Assembly: GCA_051875715.1 (NCBI GenBank)
Contig: JBJEHD010000017.1
Coordinates: 13,361-77,360 of the forward strand
Reading direction: 5' to 3'
DNA from: DYCT01 sp051875715
GTDB taxonomy: Bacteria > Bacteroidota > Bacteroidia > Bacteroidales > Bacteroidaceae
DNA length: 64,000 nucleotides
A program made the translations under genes and the position numbers. Positions within the stretch are counted from its first letter, which is position 1, and each line of letters starts with the position of its first letter. Of this stretch, positions 26,476 through 35,945 are shown in pieces. The notes under the pieces were generated by a model, which was given only the letters and a program-made list of their open reading frames with translations, was not told the DNA's origin and searched no databases.

Positions 26476-27927
26476 ATGAGAAGAACCATTTGGATAGCCC
26501 TGCTGGCCTTGCTGGCCTATGCCTGCGATGACAATACGGGTACGTTGGGAGGCGGAATGATGCCTCCATCGGACATCATCAATGTGAAAACAGCCACCTA
26601 CGAGGTGCGTACGCAGTCGCTCTTGGCCGATTCGATTTACTTGCGCACCACGACCGGTTATTTGGGGCGCTATGTCGATTCCGACTTTGGCGAGGTGGAA
26701 ACTGACTTCATGGCTCAACTTCATTGTCCGGATAACTTGGAAATAGAGACCGTGCCTGACAGCCTGTTCATCGCTCATCAGGCGTACCTTTATTTATATT
26801 ACCAGAAAAATGACTATTACGGTGATTCGCTGGCGACGAACAAACTGAGCGTCTACGAACTGAACAAGGACCTGCAGTCGGGCAAGGACCATTCCTATTC
26901 GGCGGTGAATCCGGCAGATTACTATGATGCCGCTTCCGGCCTGTTGGGCAGCAAGTTCTATTCGCTCAAGGACCTCACCCTCAAAGATTCCTTGTGGAAT
27001 ACTTATTCGGAATACTCCATCCGCGTGCGTTTCCCGGATGAGTTTGCCAATCGGGTGATGCGGGCTAACCGCGAGCATCCGGAGTATTTCCGCGATTCGG
27101 AGTCGTTCGTCCAGCATGTGTTCAAAGGCATATACGTGAAACACGAGATGGGAGACCATACGCTGCTGCCTGTCACGGGCGTTTCGCTCATCCTGTTCAC
27201 GCAGATTTACGGGACCGACTCGATAGGCAACATCATCCGTCGCGAGGACGGTACGCCCAATCTCGACTCGATGATGGTGAAGTCGATGGCCCTGTTCGAG
27301 GCCACCAAAGAGGTGGTGCAGTCCAACCGCTTCCGTAATGCCGAGCGGCTGAAAGAACTGACGGCCGAAACCAAGCACACCTACCTGAAAACACCGGCCG
27401 GCATCTTCACCGAAGCCACATTGCCGGTGGATAGCGTGTTTGCCGGCGAACATCGGTCGGATACGCTGAATGCCGTCCGTCTTCGTTTCACGCTCTACAA
27501 CGATGTGGTGGAGAACCAGGCCGACAACTATCCGAGGCCCAATCGTGTGTTGCTGTTGCGCAAGGCCGATATGTACAGTTTCTTCGAGGACAACGAACTC
27601 TACGACGACAAGACCTCCTATCAGGCTACGCTGTCGAACAATGCTTATCTGTTTAGCAATATCAACACGTTGGTGCAGACCTGTTGGTCAGAGAAGCAGA
27701 AAGCCCTGGCAGACAATCCTGGTCTGACGGATGAAGCTTTCGCATCCGCCCATCCCGATTGGAACAAGGTGGTGTTGATTCCCGTCGTGGTTTCTACGAG
27801 CACCAGTTCGTCCAGCACCACCGTGGTCGATGTCAGCCATCAGTTGGGCTTGACCAGCGCCCGCCTCGAAGGAGGACCCGATGGCGTCAAGTTGCAAATG
27901 CACGTCACCTATACATCGGTGGAATAA
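26476..27927 (+). CDS. DUF4270 family lipoprotein
   Basis: A 483-residue exported lipoprotein. The ATG at 26476 gives a short signal peptide ending in the lipobox LAYACDD; the TTG nine bases upstream is less likely. TGTLGGGMMPPSDII directly after the lipid anchor and the overall beta-rich body match DUF4270, a surface-lipoprotein family of Bacteroidota. A Ser/Thr-rich stretch (STSTSSSSTT) lies near residue 450. It starts 15 bases after the GT5-domain gene and ends at a strong terminator. Function unknown. Confidence 0.8.
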   Translation: MRRTIWIALLALLAYACDDNTGTLGGGMMPPSDIINVKTATYEVRTQSLLADSIYLRTTTGYLGRYVDSDFGEVETDFMAQLHCPDNLEIETVPDSLFIAHQAYLYLYYQKNDYYGDSLATNKLSVYELNKDLQSGKDHSYSAVNPADYYDAASGLLGSKFYSLKDLTLKDSLWNTYSEYSIRVRFPDEFANRVMRANREHPEYFRDSESFVQHVFKGIYVKHEMGDHTLLPVTGVSLILFTQIYGTDSIGNIIRREDGTPNLDSMMVKSMALFEATKEVVQSNRFRNAERLKELTAETKHTYLKTPAGIFTEATLPVDSVFAGEHRSDTLNAVRLRFTLYNDVVENQADNYPRPNRVLLLRKADMYSFFEDNELYDDKTSYQATLSNNAYLFSNINTLVQTCWSEKQKALADNPGLTDEAFASAHPDWNKVVLIPVVVSTSTSSSSTTVVDVSHQLGLTSARLEGGPDGVKLQMHVTYTSVE

Positions 27928-27946
27928 ACCGCGGAATACGAACCAA

Positions 27947-27998
27947 CAAAGAAGCCCGGGTCTGTTACCTCTTTCGGTAGCAGGCCCGGGCTTCTTTT
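27947..27998. terminator. Bidirectional terminator
   Basis: A long stem, GAAGCCCGGGTCTGTTACC against GGTAGCAGGCCCGGGCTTC with a 6-base loop, flanked by A and T runs, lies between the convergent DUF4270 and alanine dehydrogenase genes. Confidence 0.9.
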
Positions 27999-28024
27999 GT
28001 TGGTTAGGGTTAAACCCAAATCGG

Positions 28025-29125
28025 TCAATAACTCGGATTCCATTCCAGCCCGAAGGCGTCGGCCACGGCTTTGTATACCACCTTGCCTTCGACGATGTTC
28101 AGCCCTTCTGCCAGGCCGGCATCTTCCGCGCAGGCCGTGCGCCATCCCTTGTCGGCCAGTCGGAGCGCGTAGGGCAGGGTGGCGTTGGTCAGTGCCAGTG
28201 TCGAGGTCTGCGGCACGGCACCCGGGATGTTGGCCACGCAGTAGTGGATTACGCCGTCCACCTCGTAGATGGGATCGGAGTGGGTGGTCGGGTGAGACGA
28301 TTCGAAGCATCCGCCTTGGTCGATGGCCACATCGACCAGGACCGTTCCTTTCTTAATCAGAGGCAACATGTCGCGCGTGATGAGGTGGGGTGTCTTGGCT
28401 CCAGGCACCAGGACGGCTCCGATGACAAGGTCGCTTCGCGAAAGTTCCTTTTCCAGGTTGTGGTTGGTGCAATACAGCGTCTTCACGTTGCGTGGCAGGG
28501 TGTCGGCCAGTTGGCGCAGACGGGGCAGCGAGATGTCCATGATGACCACGTCGGCTCCCATTCCGGCGCAAATTTGGGCGGCATTGGTGCCGACCACGCC
28601 TCCACCCAGCACGAGCACGCGTGCGGGCTTCACACCGGGCACTCCGCCCATCAGCCGTCCCTTGCCTCCTTGCGGTTTCTCCAGGAAGCGGGCTCCCTCT
28701 TGTGCCGCCATGCGTCCGGCCACTTCGGACATGGGGACGAGCAGGGGCAGGGTGCCACGCCACGTCACGGTTTCGTAGGCCAGGCAGACGGCCTTGCTCT
28801 GAATCATGGCGTGCGTCAGCGCCTCGTCGGAAGCAAAGTGGAAATAGGTGAAGAGCAATTGCCCCGGACGTACCAGCGGGTATTCCTGCTCGATGGGCTC
28901 TTTCACTTTGACAATCATCTCGGCCTGGGCGTATACGTCCTCGATGCCGGCCACGATGGTGGCACCGGCTTCTTCATACTCCCGGTCGGCAAATCCGGAA
29001 CCTTCGCCGGCTGTGTGCTGCACCAGCACCCGGTGTCCGTGGCGGATGAATTCTTTCACTCCGGCAGGGGTCACTGCCACGCGGCTCTCGTTGTTTTTGA
29101 TTTCTTTGGGAATTCCGATTAACAT
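28025..29125 (-). CDS. ald: Alanine dehydrogenase
   Basis: A 366-residue NAD-dependent enzyme converting alanine to pyruvate and ammonia. The N-terminal signature IGIPKEIKNNESRVAVTPAGV, the NAD-binding VLGGGVVGTNAAQICAGMGA near 173 and LVDVAIDQGGCFESSHPTTH near 265 are all present at normal spacing. The neighbouring genes do not suggest a special context. A perfect -7 box lies about 35 bases upstream. Confidence 0.96.
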   Translation of the reverse strand: MLIGIPKEIKNNESRVAVTPAGVKEFIRHGHRVLVQHTAGEGSGFADREYEEAGATIVAGIEDVYAQAEMIVKVKEPIEQEYPLVRPGQLLFTYFHFASDEALTHAMIQSKAVCLAYETVTWRGTLPLLVPMSEVAGRMAAQEGARFLEKPQGGKGRLMGGVPGVKPARVLVLGGGVVGTNAAQICAGMGADVVIMDISLPRLRQLADTLPRNVKTLYCTNHNLEKELSRSDLVIGAVLVPGAKTPHLITRDMLPLIKKGTVLVDVAIDQGGCFESSHPTTHSDPIYEVDGVIHYCVANIPGAVPQTSTLALTNATLPYALRLADKGWRTACAEDAGLAEGLNIVEGKVVYKAVADAFGLEWNPSY

Positions 29126-29158
29126 AGCGCGAATTGTTTAAAAGGTTAACGTTTCCTC

Positions 29159-29166
29159 CAAATATA
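29159..29166 (-). promoter_or_regulatory. -7 box of ald
   Basis: TATATTTG on the minus strand, a perfect TAnnTTTG match, about 35 bases before the ald ATG. Confidence 0.5.
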
Positions 29167-29220
29167 GGCATTTGTCAGACATCTTCTGTGCCTTTTTGTA
29201 TAAAAATGGTGAAAACGTTG

Positions 29221-29302
29221 GGTGAGTACCCTCACGGCCGGATGCGCGTATGCACCCGGCCTTATGCGAGTACTCTCTCGGGCCTGTACGAGTATGCGCA
29301 TG
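29221..29302. repeat. Cluster of short imperfect palindromes
   Basis: Cores of the type GAGTACCCTC, GCGTATGCAC, CGAGTACTCTC and CGAGTATGCGC occur at about 20-base spacing, separated by GC-rich linkers containing CCGGCCTT and CGGGCCTG. The layout resembles the array at 19182-19264 but the units are more diverged. Confidence 0.55.
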
Positions 29303-29446
29303 AAAAAGGGGGGGCGTGGTCGAGGAGATGCTTCAGACGACACGGGAAAATCCGGGTGTGTGTGATGTGTGTTTGGAAATGACTGCTTCGTGAGTGGCCA
29401 CTTGCAATATTCCAGAGGCTTTTACGTTTATTAGAAAAGAAAGTTG

Positions 29447-29454
29447 TACCTTTG
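29447..29454 (+). promoter_or_regulatory. -7 box of the polysaccharide export operon
   Basis: TACCTTTG, a perfect TAnnTTTG match, 39 bases before the ATG of the exporter gene. The -33 element is weak. Confidence 0.5.
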
Positions 29455-29493
29455 CCGAGATTTTTATAAAATATAACCATAGAGAGAAAAGAA

Positions 29494-31968
29494 ATGCGTA
29501 AGTTATCAGTCTTATTGATGTTGCTGCTGACGGTGTGCCAGGTGAGCGTGGCGCAGAACATGTCCGACGAGCAAATCATGCAGTATGTGATGGAAGGCCA
29601 GATGAGCGGAAAGAGCCAGCAGGACATCGCCCGCGAACTGGTGAAGAAAGGAGTTTCGGTCAGCCGTCTGCAGGCACTGAAGGCAAAATACGAGAAAAAC
29701 AAGTCGGCTGCCTCTTCGGCCACGTTGGGCAACAACAACGTCATTCGTACGCGCAGTTCCGAAGACGACGCAACCAGCCGGATGATGAAAGGTTCCGCCG
29801 CTACGGAGGTGGCTGCCAAGGTCGGACTGGGCGGGTCGGACCAACTGGGTGTGGAGGACAGCGAACGGCTGAACGACATGCTCCAGTCGCTGCAGATAGA
29901 CAAGATAAACGAGGTGTTCGGACGAAACATCTTCAACAACCGTCAGTTGACCTTCGAACCGAACCTCAACATCGCCACGCCTGAAAACTACGTGCTCGGC
30001 CCTGGCGACGAGGTCATCATCGACGTATGGGGTGCCTCGCAGAACACTATCGACGAGACCATCTCGCCCGACGGGTTCGTGCAGGTGACGAACTACGGTC
30101 CGCTCTACCTGACCGGCCTCACCCTGGCGCAGGCCGGCGAGTACGTACGCAGCGAACTGAGCAAGATATATGCCGGCATCGGCAACAACACGACCCACGT
30201 GAAACTGACCCTTGGACAGCTCCGCTCCATCCAGGTCAGCGTGATGGGCGAGGTGCGCGTGCCCGGCTCGTACACCATCTCCTCGTTGGCGACGGTGTTT
30301 CACGCCCTCTACATCGCCGGCGGTGTGAACGACATCGGTACGCTCCGTTCTATCAAGTTGTATCGGAACAATAAGGTGCAGAATACCATCGATGTGTACG
30401 ACTACATCATCAATGGGTCGCAGCAAGGCAATGTCCGCCTGGCGGATGGTGACGTCATCGTGGTAGGCCCTTACGACTGCCTGGTGCAGGTGGCCGGAAA
30501 GGTGAAGCGCCCGATGATATATGAAATGAAAAAGTCCGAAAGCGTGGGCCGGTTGCTGGAGTACACCGGCGGCATGAGCGGCGACGCTTACACGAAAAAC
30601 GTCCGCCTCATCCGCAAGAGCGGACGGGAGTATCAAATCTATACGGTGGACGAGTTCGATTTCAACACCTTCAAGGTGATGGATGGCGACTCGGTCTTTG
30701 TCGACTCCGTCCTGACCCGCTACTCCAACCTGGTGGAGGTGCGCGGTGCGGTCTATCGTCCCGGCATGTATCAGATGGGCGGCAACGTGACCACCGTGCG
30801 CGAACTGGTGGAGAAGGCTGAAGGCGTGCGTGGCGACGCGTTCCTCAACCGGGCCGTGCTGCACCGCTATCGCGACGACTTGAACCTGGAAGTCATCTCC
30901 GTCGACATGAAGGGATTGCTGGACGGCACTGTGGCGGACATCCCGTTGCACAAGGACGACATCGTCTTCATTCCCAGCATCCACGACATGCAGGAAGCGC
31001 GTGTAGTCTCCATCTCGGGCGAAGTGTCGAAACCCGGCAAGTTCCCCTATGGCGAGAACATGACGCTGGAAGACATCATCCTGCAGGCCGGCGGACTGAA
31101 GGAAGCCGCTTCGACCGTCCGTGTCGACGTGTCCAGACGTGTGCGCGACACCAAGGCGACCGCTTCCACCAGCACCATTGCCAAGGTCTATTCCTTTGCT
31201 CTGAAGGAGGGCTTCGTGGTGGAAGGCGACCCGGGCTTCGTGCTCGAACCTTTCGACGAGGTCTACGTGCGCCGCAGTCCGGGCTACCAGGTGCAGCAGA
31301 ACGTGACCATCTCGGGCGAAATCCTCTTCGCCGGCACCTATACGCTATCCAGCAAGAGCCAGCGCATCAGCGAACTGATAGCCAGCGCCGGAGGTGTCAC
31401 GAACGAGGCTTACGTGAAGGGTGCCCGCCTGGAACGTCGCATGACACCCGACGAGCGTCGCCGTCTGGAGACGGCCCTCCGTACGGCCAAGGTGCAGTGG
31501 AACAACGAAACCGTGAAAGAAGAGTCGTTCGAGATGGGTGACTCCTACTACGTCGGCATGGACCTGGAGAAGGCCTTGAACAATCCGGGAAGCGATTATG
31601 ACATCGTGTTGCGCGAGGGCGACCGCATCCTCATCCCGCAGTATACCAATACGGTGAAAATCAACGGGGCCGTGATGCACCCCACCACCGTCACGTACCA
31701 GAAGGGCAAGAAACTCTCGAAATACGTCGACAAGGCCGGCGGCTACGCCTACCGCGCCAAGAAGAGCCGCGCCTACGTCATCTACATGAACGGCACGGTG
31801 GGCCGGCTCAGCTCGCACAGCAAGAAGGCCATCCAGCCCGGATGCGAGGTCATCGTCCCCTACAAGCAGCAGAAGTCCGGATTCGGCGTGGCCGAAATCC
31901 TGAGCCTCTCGTCGTCCGCCTCGGCCATCGCCACCATGGCGGCCACCCTGGTCGGCTTGTTTAAATAA
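29494..31968 (+). CDS. Wza-like polysaccharide export protein with multiple SLBB domains
   Basis: An 824-residue outer-membrane/periplasmic exporter. A signal peptide (MRKLSVLLMLLLTVCQVSVA) ends at AQ. A Poly_export domain (about 165-250, NYVLGPGDEVIIDVWG) is followed by a series of SLBB units, seen from repeats such as QVSVMGEVRVPGSYTI, VVSISGEVSKPGKFPYG and NVTISGEILFAGTYTL. A hydrophobic stretch at the C-terminus may be the membrane anchor. It is much longer than E. coli Wza (379) because of extra SLBB units. It is the first gene of the locus and is as GC-rich as the housekeeping genes upstream, unlike the genes that follow. Confidence 0.92.
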   Translation: MRKLSVLLMLLLTVCQVSVAQNMSDEQIMQYVMEGQMSGKSQQDIARELVKKGVSVSRLQALKAKYEKNKSAASSATLGNNNVIRTRSSEDDATSRMMKGSAATEVAAKVGLGGSDQLGVEDSERLNDMLQSLQIDKINEVFGRNIFNNRQLTFEPNLNIATPENYVLGPGDEVIIDVWGASQNTIDETISPDGFVQVTNYGPLYLTGLTLAQAGEYVRSELSKIYAGIGNNTTHVKLTLGQLRSIQVSVMGEVRVPGSYTISSLATVFHALYIAGGVNDIGTLRSIKLYRNNKVQNTIDVYDYIINGSQQGNVRLADGDVIVVGPYDCLVQVAGKVKRPMIYEMKKSESVGRLLEYTGGMSGDAYTKNVRLIRKSGREYQIYTVDEFDFNTFKVMDGDSVFVDSVLTRYSNLVEVRGAVYRPGMYQMGGNVTTVRELVEKAEGVRGDAFLNRAVLHRYRDDLNLEVISVDMKGLLDGTVADIPLHKDDIVFIPSIHDMQEARVVSISGEVSKPGKFPYGENMTLEDIILQAGGLKEAASTVRVDVSRRVRDTKATASTSTIAKVYSFALKEGFVVEGDPGFVLEPFDEVYVRRSPGYQVQQNVTISGEILFAGTYTLSSKSQRISELIASAGGVTNEAYVKGARLERRMTPDERRRLETALRTAKVQWNNETVKEESFEMGDSYYVGMDLEKALNNPGSDYDIVLREGDRILIPQYTNTVKINGAVMHPTTVTYQKGKKLSKYVDKAGGYAYRAKKSRAYVIYMNGTVGRLSSHSKKAIQPGCEVIVPYKQQKSGFGVAEILSLSSSASAIATMAATLVGLFK

Positions 31969-31993
31969 ACCCCTTAACGGAAAGGATTAGGAA

Positions 31994-33100
31994 ATGAACG
32001 AAGAACAAAATAGCAGAGTGAAAGTGAAGGAAGTCGATTTGATAGCCTTGACGCGTAAGGTATGGGGGCGCAAGCGTCTGATTGTCAAAAACTGCTTTAT
32101 CGGAGGTGTGTTAGGGATAATTATTGCGTTCAGTATTCCCAAGGAATATGAGACAAAGGTGACGTTGGTGCCGGAAGCTACCGGCGCTGGATCGTCGTTG
32201 AGTGGTAGCCTCAGTTCATTGGCCTCGCTTGCTGGTATCAACCTGGGCAGTATGGGGGGCGGTGATGACGCTGTTTCGCCCGACTTGTATCCGGACGTGC
32301 TGAAGACGACACCTTTTTTGGTGAACTTGTTCAATGTGCAGGTGAAGACAAAGAAAGGCGATGTGGAGACCTCCTTGTACGATTATCTGGAGCATCACAC
32401 CCGCTCGTCGTGGTTTGGCTATATTCTTTCTGCTCCCGGAAAGGCGTTAGGATGGTTGGTGGGTTTGCTGAAGGAGAAAGAACCCAAGGGTGATCCCGCT
32501 CATGCCGACTATTTCAATCTGACGCGCGATCAGGAAATTGCGGTGAAGACTCTGCAAGAAAGTATTACGGCCATCATCAATAAGAAAACGGGGGTTATCA
32601 ACCTGTCTGTACGAATGCAGGATCCTTTGATTTCTGCTGCGTTGGCCGACACCATCAAGGATCGGTTGCAGACGTATATCGTGGACTATCGGACGAGGAA
32701 GGCCCGGGTAGATTTGGCTTTCACGGAAGAAATGTATGCCGAGGCGGAGCAGAACTATCGGCAAGCCCAACAAGACTATGCCTCGTTTATGGATGCTCAC
32801 ATGGATGTGGTGCTGCAACGCTATAAAATAGAAGAAGAACGACTGGAGAAGCAGGTGAACATGACGTATACCATCTATAATCAGGTGGCACAGCAGCTGC
32901 AGTTGGCTCGTATGAAGGTGCAGCAGCAGACCCCGGTGTATGCGGTCATCCAGCCGGCTGTCATGTCGAGAAGAGCGGCTTCTCCAAAGAAACTGGTCAT
33001 TCTGATTGCTTTCTGTTTCATGGCTTTTGCTGGCACGCTGGGGTGGATTCTGTTTGAGGACAGAATCAAACTGATTTGGGGTAAGTTGTTGGCTAAGTAG
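31994..33100 (+). CDS. Wzz-family chain-length regulator
   Basis: A 368-residue inner-membrane co-polymerase. The first membrane helix (about 35-55, NCFIGGVLGIIIAFSIP) follows a short cytoplasmic tail. The periplasmic part contains a coiled-coil region (about 225-310). The last helix is preceded by the Pro-rich PAVMSRRAASPKKLV typical of Wzz. There is no C-terminal tyrosine kinase domain, so it is the Wzz type rather than full Wzc. It sits between the exporter and the polymerase genes. Confidence 0.88.
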   Translation: MNEEQNSRVKVKEVDLIALTRKVWGRKRLIVKNCFIGGVLGIIIAFSIPKEYETKVTLVPEATGAGSSLSGSLSSLASLAGINLGSMGGGDDAVSPDLYPDVLKTTPFLVNLFNVQVKTKKGDVETSLYDYLEHHTRSSWFGYILSAPGKALGWLVGLLKEKEPKGDPAHADYFNLTRDQEIAVKTLQESITAIINKKTGVINLSVRMQDPLISAALADTIKDRLQTYIVDYRTRKARVDLAFTEEMYAEAEQNYRQAQQDYASFMDAHMDVVLQRYKIEEERLEKQVNMTYTIYNQVAQQLQLARMKVQQQTPVYAVIQPAVMSRRAASPKKLVILIAFCFMAFAGTLGWILFEDRIKLIWGKLLAK

Positions 33101-33105
33101 CAATC

Positions 33106-34530
33106 ATGGGAAAGGACTTTTCGCTGAAAGTTCCGGCTCCGTTTTTGTGGCAACTGGCCCTTATCGGGGTTGTCGCACTCGAGTTGTTGCTGTTTTATCT
33201 GAGTGGGATAAAACAGGTACATCTGGATGTGATGAAATACGAGTTGCTGACATTTTGGGCCTGTATTGTATTTCATAACCTGAGGAAAAAAGGACCTTTC
33301 CATCTGTATACGATTTTCCTGTATACGATGTTCATCTTCTTGTATGGGCGGGTGCTATTCGACCTGTTGGGAGAGTGGGACTTCAGTTATGGCAACTTGA
33401 TGGTGGATATCTATATGCCCTACCAGGTGCAGTTCGAACTCCTGTTGTTGTTGATTTTGTCGTTGCTGACTATTCATTTGGGTTATTTGTATTGCACGAC
33501 GGGATATACTGAAAAAGAGATACCTTTCCGCTTTGAACCCGATCCGGCGTTGGAGTATTGGGCCTTGTTCTTCTTCATGCTGTCGTTGCCGGGGGTGTTC
33601 TGCAAGTACTCGATTGAGTTGAAGACCATTTTGGACAATGGCTATCTGGCCGTGTTCGACGGCACGCTGGACGAACTGGAGTACCCGTTTTGGACGGCAG
33701 GATCGGGCACTGTTTTTATTTGTTCGTATGCCGTGTTTGTGACTACACGTCCATCGAAACGGAAATTTTTGCTGGTTTCTTCGGTCTTTTTCTTGCTGAA
33801 CATCTTGAATATGATGAAGGGCTCCCGTTCGAAGGTGTTTGTACCGTTGCTTTATGTGTTGTGGCTATATTTCTCCTTCTATAAGCAAAAGCAAACCGTG
33901 TCGTTGTTCAAGTTCATATTGCTGGCGGGCGTCTCCATATTTGTTTCTCAGTGGATGGTTTCGTTCCGGGGAAGTGGTGGTTTCGATACGTCTGAACTGC
34001 TTATCTTGTTCTTCTTACAACAGGGCGTCTCGATGTTGGTGCTGGGCTATATGATTTACTACAAGGGATTGTTCGTCAACACCGGATTGCCGTATTTGTT
34101 GGCACCCTTGGTGACGTTTGGGTTCGGTCACGGACAGACCTTTGAGAATTTGCAAAAGACACACATGCTGGGAGATAAGTTAACTTATTTCCTTTCGCCT
34201 GAGCATTTCTATGAAGGACGCGGTATCGGTTCCTCGTTCCTGGCCGAATTCTATGATTTAGGACTGCCATTCTTTTTCGTCATGTGTATCCTGACGGGAG
34301 TCGTATTGGCTGTGCACATGAAATATCTCAAGGGAAGCAGGTTCCTATTCCTTCTTTCTTATTTCTTTGTTCAGAATATTATTTTCATGCCTCGTGCAAA
34401 TTTCTTTCCGAATATGCAGGAAGTCGTGTCGGGCGTGGTGTTCTATTTCATCGTCCTTTGGCTTTCGAGGTCGATTGGAAAAATACGATTAAAACGAATA
34501 AGCGATGACGTTGCAACAACAGGCGTTTAG
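33106..34530 (+). CDS. O-antigen/exopolysaccharide polymerase (Wzy-like)
   Basis: A 474-residue protein made almost entirely of hydrophobic segments (about 11 helices) with one larger periplasmic loop near 340-385, the pattern of Wzy-type polymerases. Sequence conservation in this family is too low for a motif-based call; the assignment rests on topology and on its place between Wzz and Wzx genes. The end overlaps the flippase start by 26 bases. Confidence 0.78.
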   Translation: MGKDFSLKVPAPFLWQLALIGVVALELLLFYLSGIKQVHLDVMKYELLTFWACIVFHNLRKKGPFHLYTIFLYTMFIFLYGRVLFDLLGEWDFSYGNLMVDIYMPYQVQFELLLLLILSLLTIHLGYLYCTTGYTEKEIPFRFEPDPALEYWALFFFMLSLPGVFCKYSIELKTILDNGYLAVFDGTLDELEYPFWTAGSGTVFICSYAVFVTTRPSKRKFLLVSSVFFLLNILNMMKGSRSKVFVPLLYVLWLYFSFYKQKQTVSLFKFILLAGVSIFVSQWMVSFRGSGGFDTSELLILFFLQQGVSMLVLGYMIYYKGLFVNTGLPYLLAPLVTFGFGHGQTFENLQKTHMLGDKLTYFLSPEHFYEGRGIGSSFLAEFYDLGLPFFFVMCILTGVVLAVHMKYLKGSRFLFLLSYFFVQNIIFMPRANFFPNMQEVVSGVVFYFIVLWLSRSIGKIRLKRISDDVATTGV

Positions 34531-35938
34531 TGGTGTCTTTTGGAGTGCGGTGGAACGTTTCTCCGTTCAGGGCGGACAGATTATCATCGAGATTGTTTTG
34601 GCACGTCTGCTACTGCCGTCCGACTATGGGGTGGTAGCCATGCTGGGTGTGTTTATCTCTGTGGCCCAAGCTTTTGTGGACGGCGGTTTGTCGAATGCTT
34701 TGATTCAGAAGTCCAATAGGACTGTAGAGGATTATTCGACTGCTCTATACTTCAATATCGGTGTATCCGTACTGGCCTATGGGGCATTGTATGCTGCTTC
34801 GCCGCTGATAGCCGATTTTTATCAGATGCCTTCGTTGAGTCTGTATGCCAAAGTAATTGGATTGATTATTGTCATCGGCGCTTTTTCTGTAGTGCAGCGG
34901 GCGAAGTTGATGATAGAACTCCAATTCAAGAAGCAGGCTTTCATTTCGGGTATGTCGATTCTTATTAGTGGCATTTGTAGTATCGTTATGGCCTATCGTG
35001 GATTTGGTATTTGGGCATTGATCGCCCAGTTGCTACTGAATTCCCTTTTCATTACGTTGTTATCGTGGGTTGTGACGAAGTGGAAGCCACAGTGGGTGTT
35101 CTCGATGGATTCGTTTCGTTCGCTGTTCTCGTACGGAGTGAAACTGTTGAGTGCGAATCTGCTGCAGATTATCTACTTGAACCTGTATACGATAGCCATC
35201 GGTAAGAAGTTCTCGGCACAGCAATTGGGGTTCTTTAATCGTTCGTATATATTGGCACAGGTGCCTTCTTATAAACTGAACGAGATCATGAACAATGCCA
35301 TTTTCCCCATCCAGTGTAAGATACAACATGACGAGGAGAAATTGCGGCAGAGTTTCGTTCAGTATCTCCGTATGTCGTGCTTCATCATCTTTCCGCTTAC
35401 ACTGGGGCTTTGTGCGCTGGCTGAACCGGTTGTTAGGGTGGTGCTGACTGATAAGTGGCTACCCTCTGTACCGCTACTGCAGATACTTTGCATTGCCTTT
35501 GTTTGGACACCAGTGATGGCTGCCAACTATATTATACTGAAGGTGAAGGGCCAAATGACCTACTTTTTGAAGGCAGAAATATATAAGAAAATAGTTGGAG
35601 TGACCATTTTAATTGTATCGTTATTCTATGGTCTGAAGGTAATCTGTCTGGGGCTGATTGTCTATTCAATATTAGATATTTTTATCATTACTCGCTATTC
35701 CGGTCCTTCTATACGGTGTGGGTTGAGAAGTCAGGCGAAGGAACTATTACCTATCGTGTTATTGGGATTTTCTATGGCTGCTGTTGTTTACAGTGTGCAA
35801 ATGTTGCTGGATAGTTTATGGATGAAACTATTTGTTGGCCTATTGGCTGGGGTGGTGTATTATGTAGGTCTCGCTTGTCTGTGTCGGATGAGGGAATACC
35901 GCATATTGTATGACAAATTTGTAAGACGGAAAGGGTAA
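34505..35938 (+). CDS. Wzx-like flippase (MOP superfamily)
   Basis: A 477-residue membrane protein with 12-14 helices that moves lipid-linked repeat units across the inner membrane. The N-terminus (SGVFWSAVERFSVQGGQIII, then LLLPSDYGVVAMLGVF) and FFNRSYILAQVPSYKLNEIM near 240 are typical of the WzxC-type polysaccharide transporter group. It starts inside the end of the polymerase gene, indicating translational coupling. Confidence 0.92.
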   Translation: MTLQQQAFSGVFWSAVERFSVQGGQIIIEIVLARLLLPSDYGVVAMLGVFISVAQAFVDGGLSNALIQKSNRTVEDYSTALYFNIGVSVLAYGALYAASPLIADFYQMPSLSLYAKVIGLIIVIGAFSVVQRAKLMIELQFKKQAFISGMSILISGICSIVMAYRGFGIWALIAQLLLNSLFITLLSWVVTKWKPQWVFSMDSFRSLFSYGVKLLSANLLQIIYLNLYTIAIGKKFSAQQLGFFNRSYILAQVPSYKLNEIMNNAIFPIQCKIQHDEEKLRQSFVQYLRMSCFIIFPLTLGLCALAEPVVRVVLTDKWLPSVPLLQILCIAFVWTPVMAANYIILKVKGQMTYFLKAEIYKKIVGVTILIVSLFYGLKVICLGLIVYSILDIFIITRYSGPSIRCGLRSQAKELLPIVLLGFSMAAVVYSVQMLLDSLWMKLFVGLLAGVVYYVGLACLCRMREYRILYDKFVRRKG

Positions 35939-35945
35939 TTGTCCC

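Larger units (their letters stand above)
29126..29493. other. Divergent regulatory region upstream of the polysaccharide locus
   Basis: 368 bases between ald and the exporter gene. It holds the minus-strand -7 box at 29159-29166, the palindrome array at 29221-29302 and the plus-strand -7 box at 29447-29454. No UpxY/UpxZ-type regulator gene and no long inverted repeat flanking the promoter was seen. Confidence 0.6.

Noticed and set aside
29302..29493. Invertible capsule promoter
   Set aside because: No inverted repeats flanking the -7 box were seen, and there is no invertase gene in the window.
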